DNA from: Devosia aurantiaca
GTDB lineage: Bacteria > Pseudomonadota > Alphaproteobacteria > Rhizobiales > Devosiaceae
Reading direction: 5' to 3'
Assembly (NCBI RefSeq): GCF_011058215.1
Contig: NZ_JAALFG010000004.1
Coordinates: 186,001-250,000, forward strand
DNA length: 64,000 nt
Positions within the stretch are counted from its first letter, which is position 1. Each line of letters begins with the position of its first letter. Below, in pieces: positions 45,748 through 55,652 of the stretch. The notes under the pieces are model-generated. The model ran no database searches. It was given only the letters and a program-made list of their open reading frames with translations, and was not told where the DNA came from. A program made the position numbers and the translations under genes.

Positions 45748-48029
45748 ATGTCTTACGACCAGTCCGCACCAGATGACGCACGCATCGATGTTGCCGCTAT
45801 TCTCTCGGCCATCCTCCGGCGGCTGCCACGCATCATCCTCGTGACGTTAGGCCTCTTGGCACTGACCTTCGTCTTCCTGATGTTCCAGCCCAGGCTCTAC
45901 GAATCCTCGGCGTCCATCCTGGTCGAACCGCGCACCGCGTCCGAACAGACCAATACCGTCGTCACCGGCAATGCCATCGGCGTCGTCTCCAGCCAGATCG
46001 GTCTGATCAAGTCGCGCGATACGCTGATCTCGGTCATCGATGCGCTCGATCTTCGTTCCGTTTCCGAATTCAACGGCAGCCAGTCCGGCTTCTCGCCGCT
46101 GGGCATGATCATGCAGCTCGCTGGTCGCGGGGCTGCCACGCCCAACAGCATTGATGAAACAGTGATCCGCTCGCTCGACGAACGCCTGACCGTCCGTCAG
46201 GAAGGCGATTCCGGCATCATTTCCGTCCAGGTTCTGTCGGAAGATCCCGACCTTGCCGCGCGCATCGCCAATGCCATCGCCAATACCCACGTCACCCGCC
46301 GCGCAGGTCTCTCCATCTCAGACACCGCCGAAACCTCCGGCTGGCTGTTGGGCGAGATCGAGCGCCTGCGTGCCTCCGTGGTCGAGGCCGAAAGCGCCGT
46401 CGCCGAATTCCGCGTCAACAATGACCTCCTTGCCAGCCAGGGCACATCGAGCCTCCTCGACCAGCAGCTCTCGACCATTTCCGGCAACATCACCGCCGCC
46501 CAGGAGCGTCGCAGCAATTCGGAAGCCCGCGCCGCCCTGATCCGCGGCATGATCGATCGCGGCCAGCCGCTGGAAGGCCTTGCCGACGTGCAAAGCTCGG
46601 CCATCATCCAGCAGCTCAGCCAGGAAAAGGCCCGCGTGCAGGGCGAGCTGGCGCAGCGCTCCGCAACCCTGCTGTCGAGCCATCCGACCATTCGTTCGCT
46701 CAACGCGCAGGTCGCCCAGCTCAACGATCAGATCCGCATCGAAGGCCAGCGCGTCGCCGCCTCGCTCGATGCCGAAGCGCAGATCCAGTCCGATCTCGAG
46801 ACTTCGCTCCGTGCCGAACTGGCCCGCGCTAAGTCCACCGCCTCCACCGCCACCCGCGATACGGTGACCCTCGATAGCCTCGAACGCGAAGCCAAGGCGC
46901 AGCGCGACCTGCTTGAAGCCTATCTCCTGCGCTACAATGAAGCTTCCTCGCGCGTCGAAGCCAATTCGGCTCTTCCCGACGTCCGCGTCGTTTCCGTTGC
47001 CGCGCCTTCGGTGACGCCCGCTTCGCCCAAGACGTCGCTGGTCATGATCGGCGTGGGCCTTGTTTCCATCGCCCTCCAGATCGGCATCATCGCCTTCTCC
47101 GAACTCATGTCCGGCCGCGCCCTGGCCCCGGTCCGCGCCCGCCCGCAGGATGAGCTAGAAGCCGTGCCCTTCGACGAAGCGGAACTCGAGCCCGAGCAGC
47201 GTTGGGAAGAACCCGAGGTCGTTGCCGAAACCGAGCCGGTCATTGTTCCCGTCGTCGAACCGATCGTTGCCGAGCCTGTGCTGGCCGAGCCCGTCTTGAT
47301 CGAGCCAGAAGTGGTCGAGCCGATCGCCCCCGCCGTCGAGGCCACCGCGCCGCAACCCGACACGGCCCGCCAGTTCATCCAGATGGTCATGGCCGACAAC
47401 AAGGCCGATGCCATCGACGAACCCGAACTGCCGCTGCCGCCCGTCGTCACCCCCGCGCCATGCCGCAGCGCCGCCGGGTGCCGGGCGTGATCCGCTATTC
47501 CGATCTCTCGTCCGATCTCGTTCTCGGCCGCACGCATCTTCTGCTTCTTGCGGATCACACCGACGATCAGCCCAGCCAGTTGATGGCCGAGGAACTGGTT
47601 GGCGAGGCGCTGGGGCAGGGGCTCAGTGTCGCCCTGATCGATGCCGGCACCGGTCGCCGCACCGAAGCGCCTGGTCTCACCGATCTTTCCGCCGGTTCTG
47701 CCAGCTTCGGCGATGTGGTGCAGAAATCTGCCGACAACAGCTTTGCCGAAGTCACCTGGGGCCAGGGCCGCGCCGTCGATGCCCGCTCCAGCAAACCGCT
47801 GACGCTGGTTGAAGCCTTGGGCGACATCTACGAAGTCGTCGTCGTGCTCACCGGCAAGGTGGGTGGCGCTACGACGCTGCCGTATTTCGCCGAGCTTGGC
47901 GGTCGCATCGTCCTCGTTACCGGTGCCGAAACCAGCGTCGAGGAAGCCGAAGCGGTCCGCCGCTCGCTTCAGGACGCCGGCCTGCCGCAGATCGAGATCG
48001 CCGCGCTCGCCGAGGCGGTCGCCGCCTGA
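45748..48029 (+). CDS. Wzz/GumC chain-length protein with degenerate kinase-like C-terminus (frame broken once)
   Basis: About 760 aa restored. Wzz domain with TM1 (IILVTLGLLALTFVFLMF, ~30-48), periplasmic coiled coil (~190-400) and TM2 (LVMIGVGLVSIALQIGIIAF, ~430-450). Then a Glu/Val/Pro-rich linker (~470-565) and a Rossmann-like domain (VIRYSDLSSDLVLGRTHLLL...) laid out like a BY-kinase. However, the Walker A site reads ADHTDDQPSQL, with no GK[ST], and the Walker B Asp is replaced (YEVVVVLTG). The break at ~47459 is repaired by one C (GCGCCATG to GCGCCCATG), fusing two ORFs. Probably regulates polymer length without tyrosine-kinase activity (inference). TGATG overlap with the deacetylase. 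Confidence 0.82.
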
Positions 48030-49068
48030 TGTCGCTGAAATACGCCGCCATTCGCGCCAGCTTCGAGGCGCTCTGGCTGGCGCGCCTGCCATCGCTATTC
48101 CGCCTCCTCTCCAAGTCGCGCGGCGTCATCTTCACCCTCCACCGTGTGCTGCCGGAGCCGCCGGCAGACTTCTCGCCCAATGCCATCCTCCAGGTCCGCC
48201 CCGACTTTCTGAGCTATGTCATCGAGCGGGTCCGGGCCCTCGGCATCGACATTGTTGACCTCGACCAAGCCCTCCGCCGTCTCGCCGAACCCAGGCGCGG
48301 CCGCTCCTTCATCGTCCTCACCTTCGACGATGCCTACCGCGACAATCTCCAATACGCCTTGCCGATCCTCCGCCAGCACGAGGCGCCTTTCACGCTTTAT
48401 GTGCCGACAGCTTTCGTCGATGGCACCGGGCAGCTCTGGTGGCAGGCCATTGAAGACATCATCGCGCGCCAGGAAGCAGTGGCTTTCACGGAAAATGGCG
48501 ACACCGAATATGTCGACACCAGCAGCACGGCGCTCAAGAAAGATGCCTTCAACCGTCTTTATTGGCAGCTCCGCAAGCTCCCCGAACCGCAGCGGCTGGA
48601 GCTGCTGGAAACCTTCTGTGCCGCCTATGGCTATGACCTCGGCAAGCAGTGCCGCGAACTGATCATGGACTGGCAGGAGCTGCGCCTTTTGCCGGCGACC
48701 CGCTCTGCACCGTCGGTGCGCACACCGTGCACCACTATGAACTGGCAAAGCTTCCGGCCGATCAGGCGCGCAACGAAATGGCGCAATCGGTATCCGTCAT
48801 CGAGGCGCAGTTCGGCATCCGTCCGGCGCACTTTTCCTATCCGCTGGGTGGACCGCTCTCCTGCGGCCCGCGAGAGTTCGATCTGGCCCAAGACCTCGGC
48901 TTCCGCACCGCTGTCACGACCCGGCCGGGTGGCCTTTACCCGCGTCACCTCGAAACGCCGACCGCGTTGCCGCGCGTGTCGCTCAATGGCTATTTCCAGC
49001 ACCGCCGCTACGTCGATGTCTTCGCCAGCGGCGGCCTCTTCACCCAGCTCGGCCGGGTTATGGGCTAA
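48029..49068 (+). CDS. Polysaccharide deacetylase, NodB-fold (frame broken once)
   Basis: About 346 aa restored. NodB-homology (CE4) motifs: FIVLTFDDAYRDN (motif 1, catalytic and metal-binding Asp), VGAHTVHHYELAKL (motif 2, H-x3-H), then SYPLGGPLSCG (motif 3) and the C-terminal FRTAVTTRPGG. The written frame is lost after 'WQELRL'. One T added to the TTTT at 48687-48690 gives WQELRLFAGDPLCTVGAHTVHHY. Probably removes acetyl groups from the exopolysaccharide or its precursor. Last gene of the + strand branch of the locus. Confidence 0.88.
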
Positions 49069-49092
49069 TCGACTAGGAGTCAGAAACCTTGA

Positions 49093-49213
49093 GTAGCCCT
49101 CATGGTGAGGTGCGGAGCGCAGCGTAGCCTCGAACCACGAGGGCGTGGCACGTCGCTCCACTCGCCCGACCTCGTCCTTCGAGGCTAGGCTTCGCTGCGC
49201 ACCTCAGGATGAG
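49093..49213. repeat. Intergenic repeat, CCTCGTCCTTCGAGGCTAGG family (copy 2)
   Basis: Long imperfect palindrome: left arm TGAGGTGCGGAGCGCAGCGT...CCTCGAACCACGAGG, right arm CCTCGTCCTTCGAGGCTAGG...GCTGCGCACCTCAGGATGAGG. Related to the 19.8-kb repeat (CTCATCCTGAG, CGAAGGACGAGG). Confidence 0.7.
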
Positions 49214-49216
49214 GTC

Positions 49217-49426
49217 TCAAAACTTATCCGGCTTGGACATCCAACCGATCGTCAACATGGCCGGCAGCAGCCAGCCCATGCCCGCGACGATGAAGAAGGC
49301 AATCAGCACCAGGCCCGGCAGGCCCTCCGGCAGCAGCAGGTAGATCGCCGTCGCCACGAAACACCAGGCGATGATCGAGGCGACCAGCACCGGTATCCCG
49401 ATCAACTTGCGGTTACGCTGTTTCAT
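49217..49426 (-). CDS. DUF2842 small membrane protein
   Basis: 69 aa, two helices (GIPVLVASIIAWCFVATAIY; GLVLIAFFIVAGMGWLLPAM) with the family start MKQRNRKLIG and the LLPAMLTIGWMSKPD end. DUF2842 proteins occur next to ctaA in many Rhizobiales, here divergent from it. The function is unknown, possibly respiratory-chain related by context. Confidence 0.85.
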   Translation of the reverse strand: MKQRNRKLIGIPVLVASIIAWCFVATAIYLLLPEGLPGLVLIAFFIVAGMGWLLPAMLTIGWMSKPDKF

Positions 49427-49505
49427 CTGCGGCATCTGAACTGTTGCGGGCCCATGCTTGCGGGATTACCACTCCGCCAGTTTTGCCGATACCGGAAACC
49501 GCGCC

Positions 49506-50567
49506 GTGACCACGATCCAAGATGCCGCACCAGGCCAAATCAGCTTCGCCAGCGACCGCCTGCGGCCCGTGCGCATCTGGCTCTACGGCCTCGCGGCCTT
49601 CGTGCTGCTGATCGTGGTCGTCGGGGGCATCACCCGCCTCACCGAATCCGGCCTCTCCATCACATCGTGGAAGCCCCTTTCCGGCGTCATACCGCCGCTC
49701 AATCAGGCGCAATGGGATGCCGAGTTCGAGGCCTATAAGCAGATCCCGCAATATTCGGTGCTCAACTCCTGGATGAGCCTCGACGACTTCAAATACATCT
49801 TCTTTTGGGAGTGGTTTCACCGGCTCCTGGCGCGAGCGCTCGGCCTCGTCTTCCTCGTGCCCTTCGTCATCTTCCTGTTCCAGAAGCGCCTGAGCCGCGA
49901 CCTGGCGCTGCCGCTCTTCGGCCTCTTCGTGCTCGGCGGTTTTCAGGGTGCGCTCGGCTGGTGGATGGTGTCGTCCGGCCTCACCGAACTGACCTCTGTC
50001 TCGCAATATCGCCTTGCCGCCCACCTGACGGCGGCGTCCCTTCTCTTTATTGCGCTCATCTTCGTCGCCCGTTCGCTGACCCCCGGCCGTGTCCTGGGTC
50101 ACGTCACGCGCTTCCACATGATCACCGCCTCTGTGCTCGTGGCGGCGGTTATCTTCCAGATCGGGGCAGGGGCCTTCGTCGCCGGTCTCGACGCGGGCAT
50201 GGGCTACAACACCTGGCCGCTGATGGATGGCGCGATCATCCCCAATGGCCTCCTGGTCATGGACCCCGCTTGGCGCAACCTCTTCGAAAACGCGCTGACC
50301 GTGCAGTTCGTCCACCGCATGATCGCTTACGCCATCGTGGCCTACATTGCCTGGTTGCTCTGGACCCGCAATCGCGATGGTGGCTTCGGTGGTGTGCATG
50401 GCTGGCTTCCCCGCCTCGGCCTCGTCGTCCTTCTCCAGGTCGCCCTTGGCATTGCCACGCTTCTCACCAGCGTCCCGATCAGCCTCGCCGTCGGCCACCA
50501 GGCCTTGGCCTTCATGCTCGCCGGCCTCGCCATCGCCTACCTCGCCGACCTCCGCCGCGTGGGCTGA
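49506..50567 (+). CDS. ctaA: Heme A synthase (CtaA/COX15)
   Basis: 353 aa, eight helices. Oxidises heme O to heme A for cytochrome c oxidase. The long alphaproteobacterial/mitochondrial COX15-type form: VVVGGITRLTESGLSITSWK (~32-51), FKYIFFWEWFHRLLARALGL (His ligand, ~105-120), YRLAAHLTAASLLF, GLDAGMGYNTWPLMDG and TVQFVHRMIAYAIVAYIAW with the remaining His. The GTG at 49506 was chosen; a longer frame from 49458 is possible but lacks a ribosome-binding site. Confidence 0.95.
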   Translation: MTTIQDAAPGQISFASDRLRPVRIWLYGLAAFVLLIVVVGGITRLTESGLSITSWKPLSGVIPPLNQAQWDAEFEAYKQIPQYSVLNSWMSLDDFKYIFFWEWFHRLLARALGLVFLVPFVIFLFQKRLSRDLALPLFGLFVLGGFQGALGWWMVSSGLTELTSVSQYRLAAHLTAASLLFIALIFVARSLTPGRVLGHVTRFHMITASVLVAAVIFQIGAGAFVAGLDAGMGYNTWPLMDGAIIPNGLLVMDPAWRNLFENALTVQFVHRMIAYAIVAYIAWLLWTRNRDGGFGGVHGWLPRLGLVVLLQVALGIATLLTSVPISLAVGHQALAFMLAGLAIAYLADLRRVG

Positions 50568-50577
50568 CCACCCTGCT

Positions 50578-50638
50578 TTCCTCTCCCGCCTACGGGAGAG
50601 GGGGACCACGCGACGCGTGGTGGAGAGGGGAGCCCCTC
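50578..50638. repeat. Intergenic repeat, CTCTCCCGCCTACGGGAGAG (copy 4)
   Basis: Palindrome CTCTCCCGCCTACGGGAGAG, then ACCACGCGACGCGTGGT and GGAGAGGGGAG. It lies between ctaA and the rplM leader. Confidence 0.6.
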
Positions 50639-50768
50639 GCTCAAATAAATGAACAGAGCACGAGAAGCCTACGGTACAATAATACCGCATTCATAAACCG
50701 CTGTAATCGTTATGCTTTTTCACCCTCTTGACGCTGTGGTGAATCTCCCCTACACCCCGCCTCGAACT

Positions 50769-50791
50769 GGCCGGTTCCTCGTGAGCCGGCC
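50769..50791 (+). promoter_or_regulatory. Hairpin in the rplM-rpsI leader
   Basis: GGCCGGTT-CCTCGTG-AGCCGGCC is an 8-bp stem (one G-T pair) ending 24 bases before the rplM ATG. No T-tract follows. It could be a ribosomal-protein binding or autoregulatory structure, by analogy with other r-protein leaders; no known class was recognised. Confidence 0.35.
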
Positions 50792-50815
50792 GCTTGATTT
50801 CATAGGATTTTCGAC

Positions 50816-51279
50816 ATGAGCACGTACTCGGCAAAACCGAGCGAGATCGAAAAGAGCTGGTTGCTGATCGACGCCGAAGGGCTTGTCGTCGGTCGCCTCG
50901 CTTCGATCATTGCCTCGCGCCTGCGCGGCAAGCATAAGCCGACCTTCACCCCCACATGGACATGGGTGACAACATCATCGTCATCAATGCCGACAAGGTG
51001 AAGCTGACCGGCCGCAAGCTGGACCAGCACCGCTTCTACTGGCACACCGGTTACCCCGGCGGCATCAAGGACCGCACCGCGCGTGAGCTGCTGGAAGGTC
51101 GCTTCCCGAACCGCGTCCTCGAAAACGCCGTCCGCCGCATGATGCCGGGTGGTCCGCTGACTCGCGCCCAGCTCAAGAACCTGCGTGTTTACGCCGGCGC
51201 TGAGCATCCCCATGTCGCACAGAACCCGACCAAGCTCGACGTTGCTGCGATGAACACCAAGAACGTCCGGGTGAAGTAA
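50816..51279 (+). CDS. rplM: 50S ribosomal protein L13 (frame broken once)
   Basis: 154 aa restored. Starts [21 protein letters not shown]13 motifs [20 protein letters not shown] and [20 protein letters not shown], then [18 protein letters not shown] and [18 protein letters not shown]. The frame is lost in CCCCC at 50949-50953; adding one C gives [13 protein letters not shown]. An essential protein, so the break is very probably an error in the data. rpsI starts 2 bases after the stop. Confidence 0.97.
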
Positions 51280-51280
51280 T

Positions 51281-51762
51281 ATGGCTGAAACCATCAATTC
51301 TCTCGAAGACCTCGGCACCTCGGCAGCAGCTCCGCCGCCAACACCGCACCGGTCCATGTCCAGAAGCTCGACAGCCTCGGCCGCGCCTATGCCACCGGCA
51401 AGCGCAAGAACGCCGTCGCCCGCGTCTGGATCAAGCCCGGCAAGGGCAAGGTCACCGTCAACGGCCGTGAATTCGCCAAGTACTTCGCCCGTCCGGTTCT
51501 TCAGCTGATCGTGCAGCAGCCGATCGTCGCCACCGAACGCACCGAGCAGTATGACGTCAACGTCACGGTTGCCGGCGGCGGTCTCTCCGGTCAGGCCGGT
51601 GCCGTTCGTCACGGCATCTCCAAGGCGCTCAACTTCTTCGAGCCCGCCCTGCGCCCGACCCTCAAGAAGGGTGGCTTCCTGACCCGCGACTCGCGCGTCG
51701 TCGAACGCAAGAAGTACGGCAAGGCCAAGGCCCGCCGCTCCTTCCAGTTCTCCAAGCGCTAA
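51281..51762 (+). CDS. rpsI: 30S ribosomal protein S9 (frame broken once)
   Basis: 160 aa restored. An N-terminal acidic extension ([16 protein letters not shown]), common in Rhizobiales, precedes [20 protein letters not shown] and ends in the universal [14 protein letters not shown]. The two parts are in different frames; one C added at 51332-51333 (GCTCCG to GCTCCCG) joins them as [15 protein letters not shown]. Shares an operon with rplM. Confidence 0.97.
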
Positions 51763-51783
51763 GCTTCGGATTTTTGCGAACAC

Positions 51784-51812
51784 AAAGGGCCGGGAAACCG
51801 GCCCTTTTCTTT
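51784..51812 (+). terminator. Terminator of the rplM-rpsI operon
   Basis: AAAGGGCCGG-GAAA-CCGGCCCTTTTCTTTCTT hairpin with T-rich tail, 21 bases after the rpsI stop. Confidence 0.92.
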
Positions 51813-51820
51813 CTTCCCTT

Positions 51821-51972
51821 TGCCCCCGTGGGGAGAAGGTGCCCGAAGGGCGGATGAGGGGTGACCTTCACCTCGCGGTCCAAGTCTGCGCCTTAGCCCT
51901 ACCTTCCCCTCAGAGGGGAAGGCAAGCAGAGCTTAGGTGCGCCGCACCCTAGCGTCGCTCGGAAGGGGGTGC
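51821..51972. repeat. Intergenic composite repeat (copy 5)
   Basis: GTGGGGAGAAGGTGCCCGAA, then CTTCCCCTCAGAGGGGAAGG and a GCAGAGCTTAGG segment. The palindromic core matches the 16.9-kb copy. Confidence 0.65.
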
Positions 51973-52046
51973 CTGACGACGAGTACAGCAAGCCCCTTCC
52001 GATCCTTCGTCCGCCACCTATATCACCCGGACCACCGGACTCCCCT

Positions 52047-52685
52047 ATGCCTAGCCTCGTCACCCGCTTTCATCTGCTGATCTTCGGTGTGACCATCGCC
52101 ATGGCTGGCGTCATCATCGCCCATGTTCCCGCAAGCTTTTCCTTTCCGGCGCACTGGCAGGGCTCCACAGCTGACGTGCTCTGGCCGCGCGACCTGGCCG
52201 CTGCCACGGCGCCGCTGGTTCAACTTGTCCTGATGGCTGTGTTCTTCCTGCTCGGTCGCCTTCTCACGAAAAACCACTTCGCCAAGACCCAGCACATCTT
52301 GGACCCCATACTGACCGTAGCGCTCGCGACGGCCGCCGCCTGCCAGCTGTCGCTACTTTTTCTCGCCATTGGTTCCGACCTCGACCTCTTCCGCCTTACT
52401 GCCTTCGGTCTTGCGGCGACACTTGCCGTTTTTGCGATTGTCATCTTCGAAGCCGAGCGCCACTCCTATGCCGGCCTGCGCATGCCGTGGCGCGTCGGGT
52501 CAGACCGCGCCTGGACACTGGTCCATCGCCTCACCGGCGTCATCAGTGGTCTGGCCGCGATAAGTCTCGCCTGGCTGGCTTGGAGCGATCCGGGACCCGC
52601 CACCCTTGTCGCTTCCTTGGCCGCGAGTCTTTTGGCGATACCATTCGTTGCCGCGCTCGCAACCATGCTGACGCGGCGCCTCTGA
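52047..52685 (+). CDS. DUF1648 / SdpI-like membrane protein
   Basis: 212 aa, about six helices. The N-terminal part VPASFSFPAHWQGSTADVLW, with its Pro-x-His-Trp pattern, matches DUF1648. The C-terminal helices with AWTLVHRLTGVISGLAAIS resemble the SdpI domain (immunity to a killing peptide in Bacillus, also common in non-immune proteins). The role here is unknown. The start at 52047 precedes helix 1; the longer open frame upstream is Pro-rich non-family sequence from the repeat. Confidence 0.6.
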   Translation: MPSLVTRFHLLIFGVTIAMAGVIIAHVPASFSFPAHWQGSTADVLWPRDLAAATAPLVQLVLMAVFFLLGRLLTKNHFAKTQHILDPILTVALATAAACQLSLLFLAIGSDLDLFRLTAFGLAATLAVFAIVIFEAERHSYAGLRMPWRVGSDRAWTLVHRLTGVISGLAAISLAWLAWSDPGPATLVASLAASLLAIPFVAALATMLTRRL

Positions 52686-52856
52686 CAAGGCTTTTCTAGC
52701 ACACTCGCCATAGGCGCAAAAATTTCTGCCAGCGCTTTCCCAAAGGGTACGTCATTCGCTGCTTTATCGCGGCAGGCGGCGTAGCTTCTGGTCAAGAGTG
52801 TGGCACACTGCTTAGTTTGTGAGCAGGTGCCGCGCGCACCTGAAAGGCTTCTCTCA

Positions 52857-54226
52857 ATGCCCACCACACTTTCGGCCACCGCGGCTCCGCGCGCGCCCAA
52901 ACCGTCTTATACCAATTTCGGCGTCCAGGTTCTCGCGGCCATGGTCATCGGCTTGGTCCTTGGCTTCATCGCCCGCACCATGGGACCCGACGCTGCCGGA
53001 AATGCCAACTGGCTGACGCAGACGCTCGCGACCGTTGGCTCGTCTTTCGTTTCGCTCCTGCGCGCGCTTGTGCCGGTGCTCGTTTTCACCGCCATCGTTG
53101 CATCGATAGCCAACCTTCGCGAACTCAACAACGCTGCCAAGCTCGTCTGGCAGACCCTTCTTTGGTTCGCCATCACCGCGCTGATCGCGGTGGCCATCGG
53201 CATCGCTCTTGGTCTCATCATCCAGCCTGGCCTCAACACCGCCGTTGCCGCAGAAGCCGCCAGCGCCCCTTCATCGACGGGGTCCTGGCTCGACTTCCTC
53301 AAGGGTCTGATCCCCTCCAACTTCATCGGCCTCCAAGCCTCAACCCGCGTCTCCGATAGCGTCGCCACGACCAGCCTCAATTTCAATGTCCTCCAAATCC
53401 TCATCGTTTCGATCGTCATCGGCATTGCAGCGCTCAAGGTTGGTCCGGCGGCAGACGCCTTCCTCGCCTTCAACCGCTCCTCCTCTCAAGATCATCCATA
53501 AGGTCCTGTGGTGGGTCATTCGCCTCACGCCTATCGGCACGATTGGCCTTCTCGGCAATGCTGTCGCTGTCTACGGCTGGGACGCCTTGGCCCAGCTCGG
53601 TTGGTACGCCGCGGCCATCTATATCGGCCTCGCGCTTGTCCTCTTCGTGGTCTATCCGCTGCTGCTCCAGGCCAATGGGCTGAGCCCCATCCGCTACTTC
53701 CAGAGTGCATGGCCCGCCATTCAGCTTGCCTTTGTGTCGCGGTCTTCGATCGGTACGCTTCCGGTTACCGAGCGCATCACGGAAAAGAACCTCGGCGTGC
53801 CGCGCGAATATGCCTCTTTTGCCGTGCCGCTTGGCGCAACCACCAAGATGGATGGCTGCGCCGCGATCTACCCGGCGATCTCGGCAATCTTCGTCGCCCA
53901 GTTCTTCGGCATTAGCCTCGGCATCGAGCACTATCTGCTGATCGTCTTCGTCTCGGTCATCGGCTCGGCGGCAACGGCAGGTCCTCACCGGCGCCACCGT
54001 CATGCTGACGCTGACGCTCTCGACCCTTGGCCTCCCGTTAGAAGGCGTTGGCCTGCTGCTCGCTATCGACCCGATCCTCGACATGGGCCGCACCGCGGTC
54101 AACGTCGCCGGCCAGGCACTGGTCCCCACCATTGTCGCCAAGCGTCAGGGCATGCTCAACCAGGCCGTCTACGACAACGGCAAGACCATCGAAGACCTCG
54201 ACGCCGAAGCCGTCCCCGCCGAGTAA
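52857..54226 (+). CDS. Dicarboxylate/amino-acid:cation symporter, DAACS family (frame broken twice)
   Basis: About 455 aa restored, GltP/DctA-like. N-terminal helices (FGVQVLAAMVIGLVLGFIAR, ~20-40), re-entrant loop HP1 SRSSIGTLPVTERITEKNLG, TM7 VPLGATTKMDGCAAIYPAIS, HP2 GATVMLTLTLSTLGLPLEG and TM8 LLLAIDPILDMGRTAVNVAG. TM7 has Lys where most members have Asn in the 'N-M-D-G' motif. Net +1 frame changes lie at ~53484-53490 (CTCCTCCTCTCAAG) and ~53972-53976 (GCAGGTCCTC). Unlike most breaks here, these look like one extra base (or two lost), so true decay cannot be fully excluded. It takes up acidic amino or dicarboxylic acids. Confidence 0.85.
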
Positions 54227-54235
54227 CCGCACCGC

Positions 54236-54275
54236 TCCTCCTCCCCCGACTTCCGGGGAGGCCGGGTGGGGGCCT
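54236..54275. repeat. Short GC-rich palindromic repeat (copy 6)
   Basis: CTCCTCCCCCGACTTCCGGG followed by GAGGCCGGGTGGGGGCC between two convergent genes. It resembles the CTCCCC-type elements and may serve as a terminator. Confidence 0.5.
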
Positions 54276-55530
54276 TACCTCCACCCCACCATCAGCTTTT
54301 CGAGCCCATGGAAGTGATAAACATTTCCGTAGCGCGGTGGCTCGACGATCCTGAGCTTCGGCAGGCGTTCGAACAGCACCCCCATTGCCTCCTGCAATTC
54401 GATCCGTGCCAGTGGCGCGCCGATGCAGAAGTGAATGCCAGCACCGAAGCTGACATTTGCGCCATCGGTCCGGAACGGATCGAAGCGGTTGGCATCGGCA
54501 AAGCGGGCAGGGTCCCGGTTGGCGGCGCCAAGCATCAAGCCCACCACATCGCCCTTGCGTAGCGAAATGCCTTCGATCTCCGTATCTGCTAGGACGTAGC
54601 GGGTGAAGAGATGCAATGGCGCATCGAAGCGCAGGCATTCTTCCACGGTCTTTTCCGCCTGCTCCGGTGTTGCGAAGAGTGCCGCCGGATTGAGCCCGCT
54701 TTCGAGGATCGATTTGACCCCATTACCGGTCGTATGCACCGTCGCTTCATGCCCGGCATTGAGCAGCAGGATGGCGGTCGACATCACTTCGTCGTCGCTG
54801 AGCACATCGCCATTGCGGTCGCTGGTCAGCATGTGGCTCAGGAGATCTTCCCGCGGTGCCTTACGCCGATCCGCGATCGCTTCGCGAAGATAGGCCGTGA
54901 AATCGGCCGCTGCCTGGTTGGCGTCGATCTCGGTCTCGTGCGTGACGCCATACATGTACATGGTCACCATCCGGTTCGACCACTGCAGCAGCAGCGGCGC
55001 CGCCTCGGCCGGAAGCCCAATCATTTCGGCAATGACAATGGCAGGGATCGGCGCGGCGAATGCCTTGATCAGGTCGACGCTGTCCTCACCTTCCAACCCG
55101 TCGATCGTGTCATGCGCAAGCTGCCGAATGCGCGGACGCAACTGCTCCACCTGCCGCGAAACAAAGGCGCGATTCACCAGCGTCCGCAGCCGCGTATGCG
55201 CCGGCGGTTCGAGGTTCAGCAGCGAATATTGTTCGGTAAGATCAAAGTCGACCGTATGCGGCTTGGGCGTCGGCAGCCCGATTTCCTCGCGCGTCGCCAC
55301 ATGCAGGATTTCACGTCCCAGGCGCTTGTCGCGAAGAAGGGCGCTGACCGAGCGGAAGTCCGAGAAGCACCAATGCCCATACTCCTCCCAAAAGAACGTC
55401 GGATGGGACGCGTGCTGCTGCGCATAGAAGGGGTATGGGTTCTGGAAGAACACCGGATCCTGCGGTTTCGCAGAAGCCCGGAATGGGCCGGGACATCGGT
55501 GATCGGCTTGACTTGAATGATGGCGGCCAT
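54275..55530 (-). CDS. Cytochrome P450 (frame broken once)
   Basis: About 418 aa restored, soluble bacterial CYP. I-helix LLLNAGHEATVHTTGNG, K-helix ExxR in VEECLRFDAP, and the heme loop VSFGAGIHFCIGAPLARIEL with the Cys ligand (~residue 362). Resembles CYP107-type enzymes that hydroxylate small hydrophobic substrates. The N-terminus MAAIIQVKPITDVPAHS is in another frame; one C added (TTCCGGG to TTCCCGGG, + strand ~55490) joins it to RASAKPQDPVFF. No ferredoxin or reductase gene adjoins it; the substrate is unknown. The start is ATG 55530 (an ATG at 55539 is possible). Confidence 0.9.
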
Positions 55531-55652
55531 GGTCTTCAAACTGGTTGCAACGACCAGACACTAAGGTGCGGCACGGCCAATGCAATCACCATCGACGCCG
55601 CACTGCCCCACTGGCAACATCATTGGATCGCCCTATTTAACGTGATACATAA

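Noticed and set aside
47202-48029. A separate ~275-codon gene downstream of GumC
   Set aside because: It overlaps the GumC 3' end out of frame. One added C at ~47459 makes a single continuous protein, in line with the general one-base-loss pattern.
38571-49213. Genomic island inserted at tRNA-Pro
   Set aside because: The exopolysaccharide locus starts about 1 kb after the tRNA gene, but there is no integrase, no duplicated tRNA 3' end and no visible base-composition shift.
49216-54290. Decay of the DAACS gene as evidence of real pseudogenisation
   Set aside because: Its two breaks differ in sign from most others, but all transport motifs are intact and neighbouring ribosomal genes show the same kind of break. 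Error remains the simpler reading.
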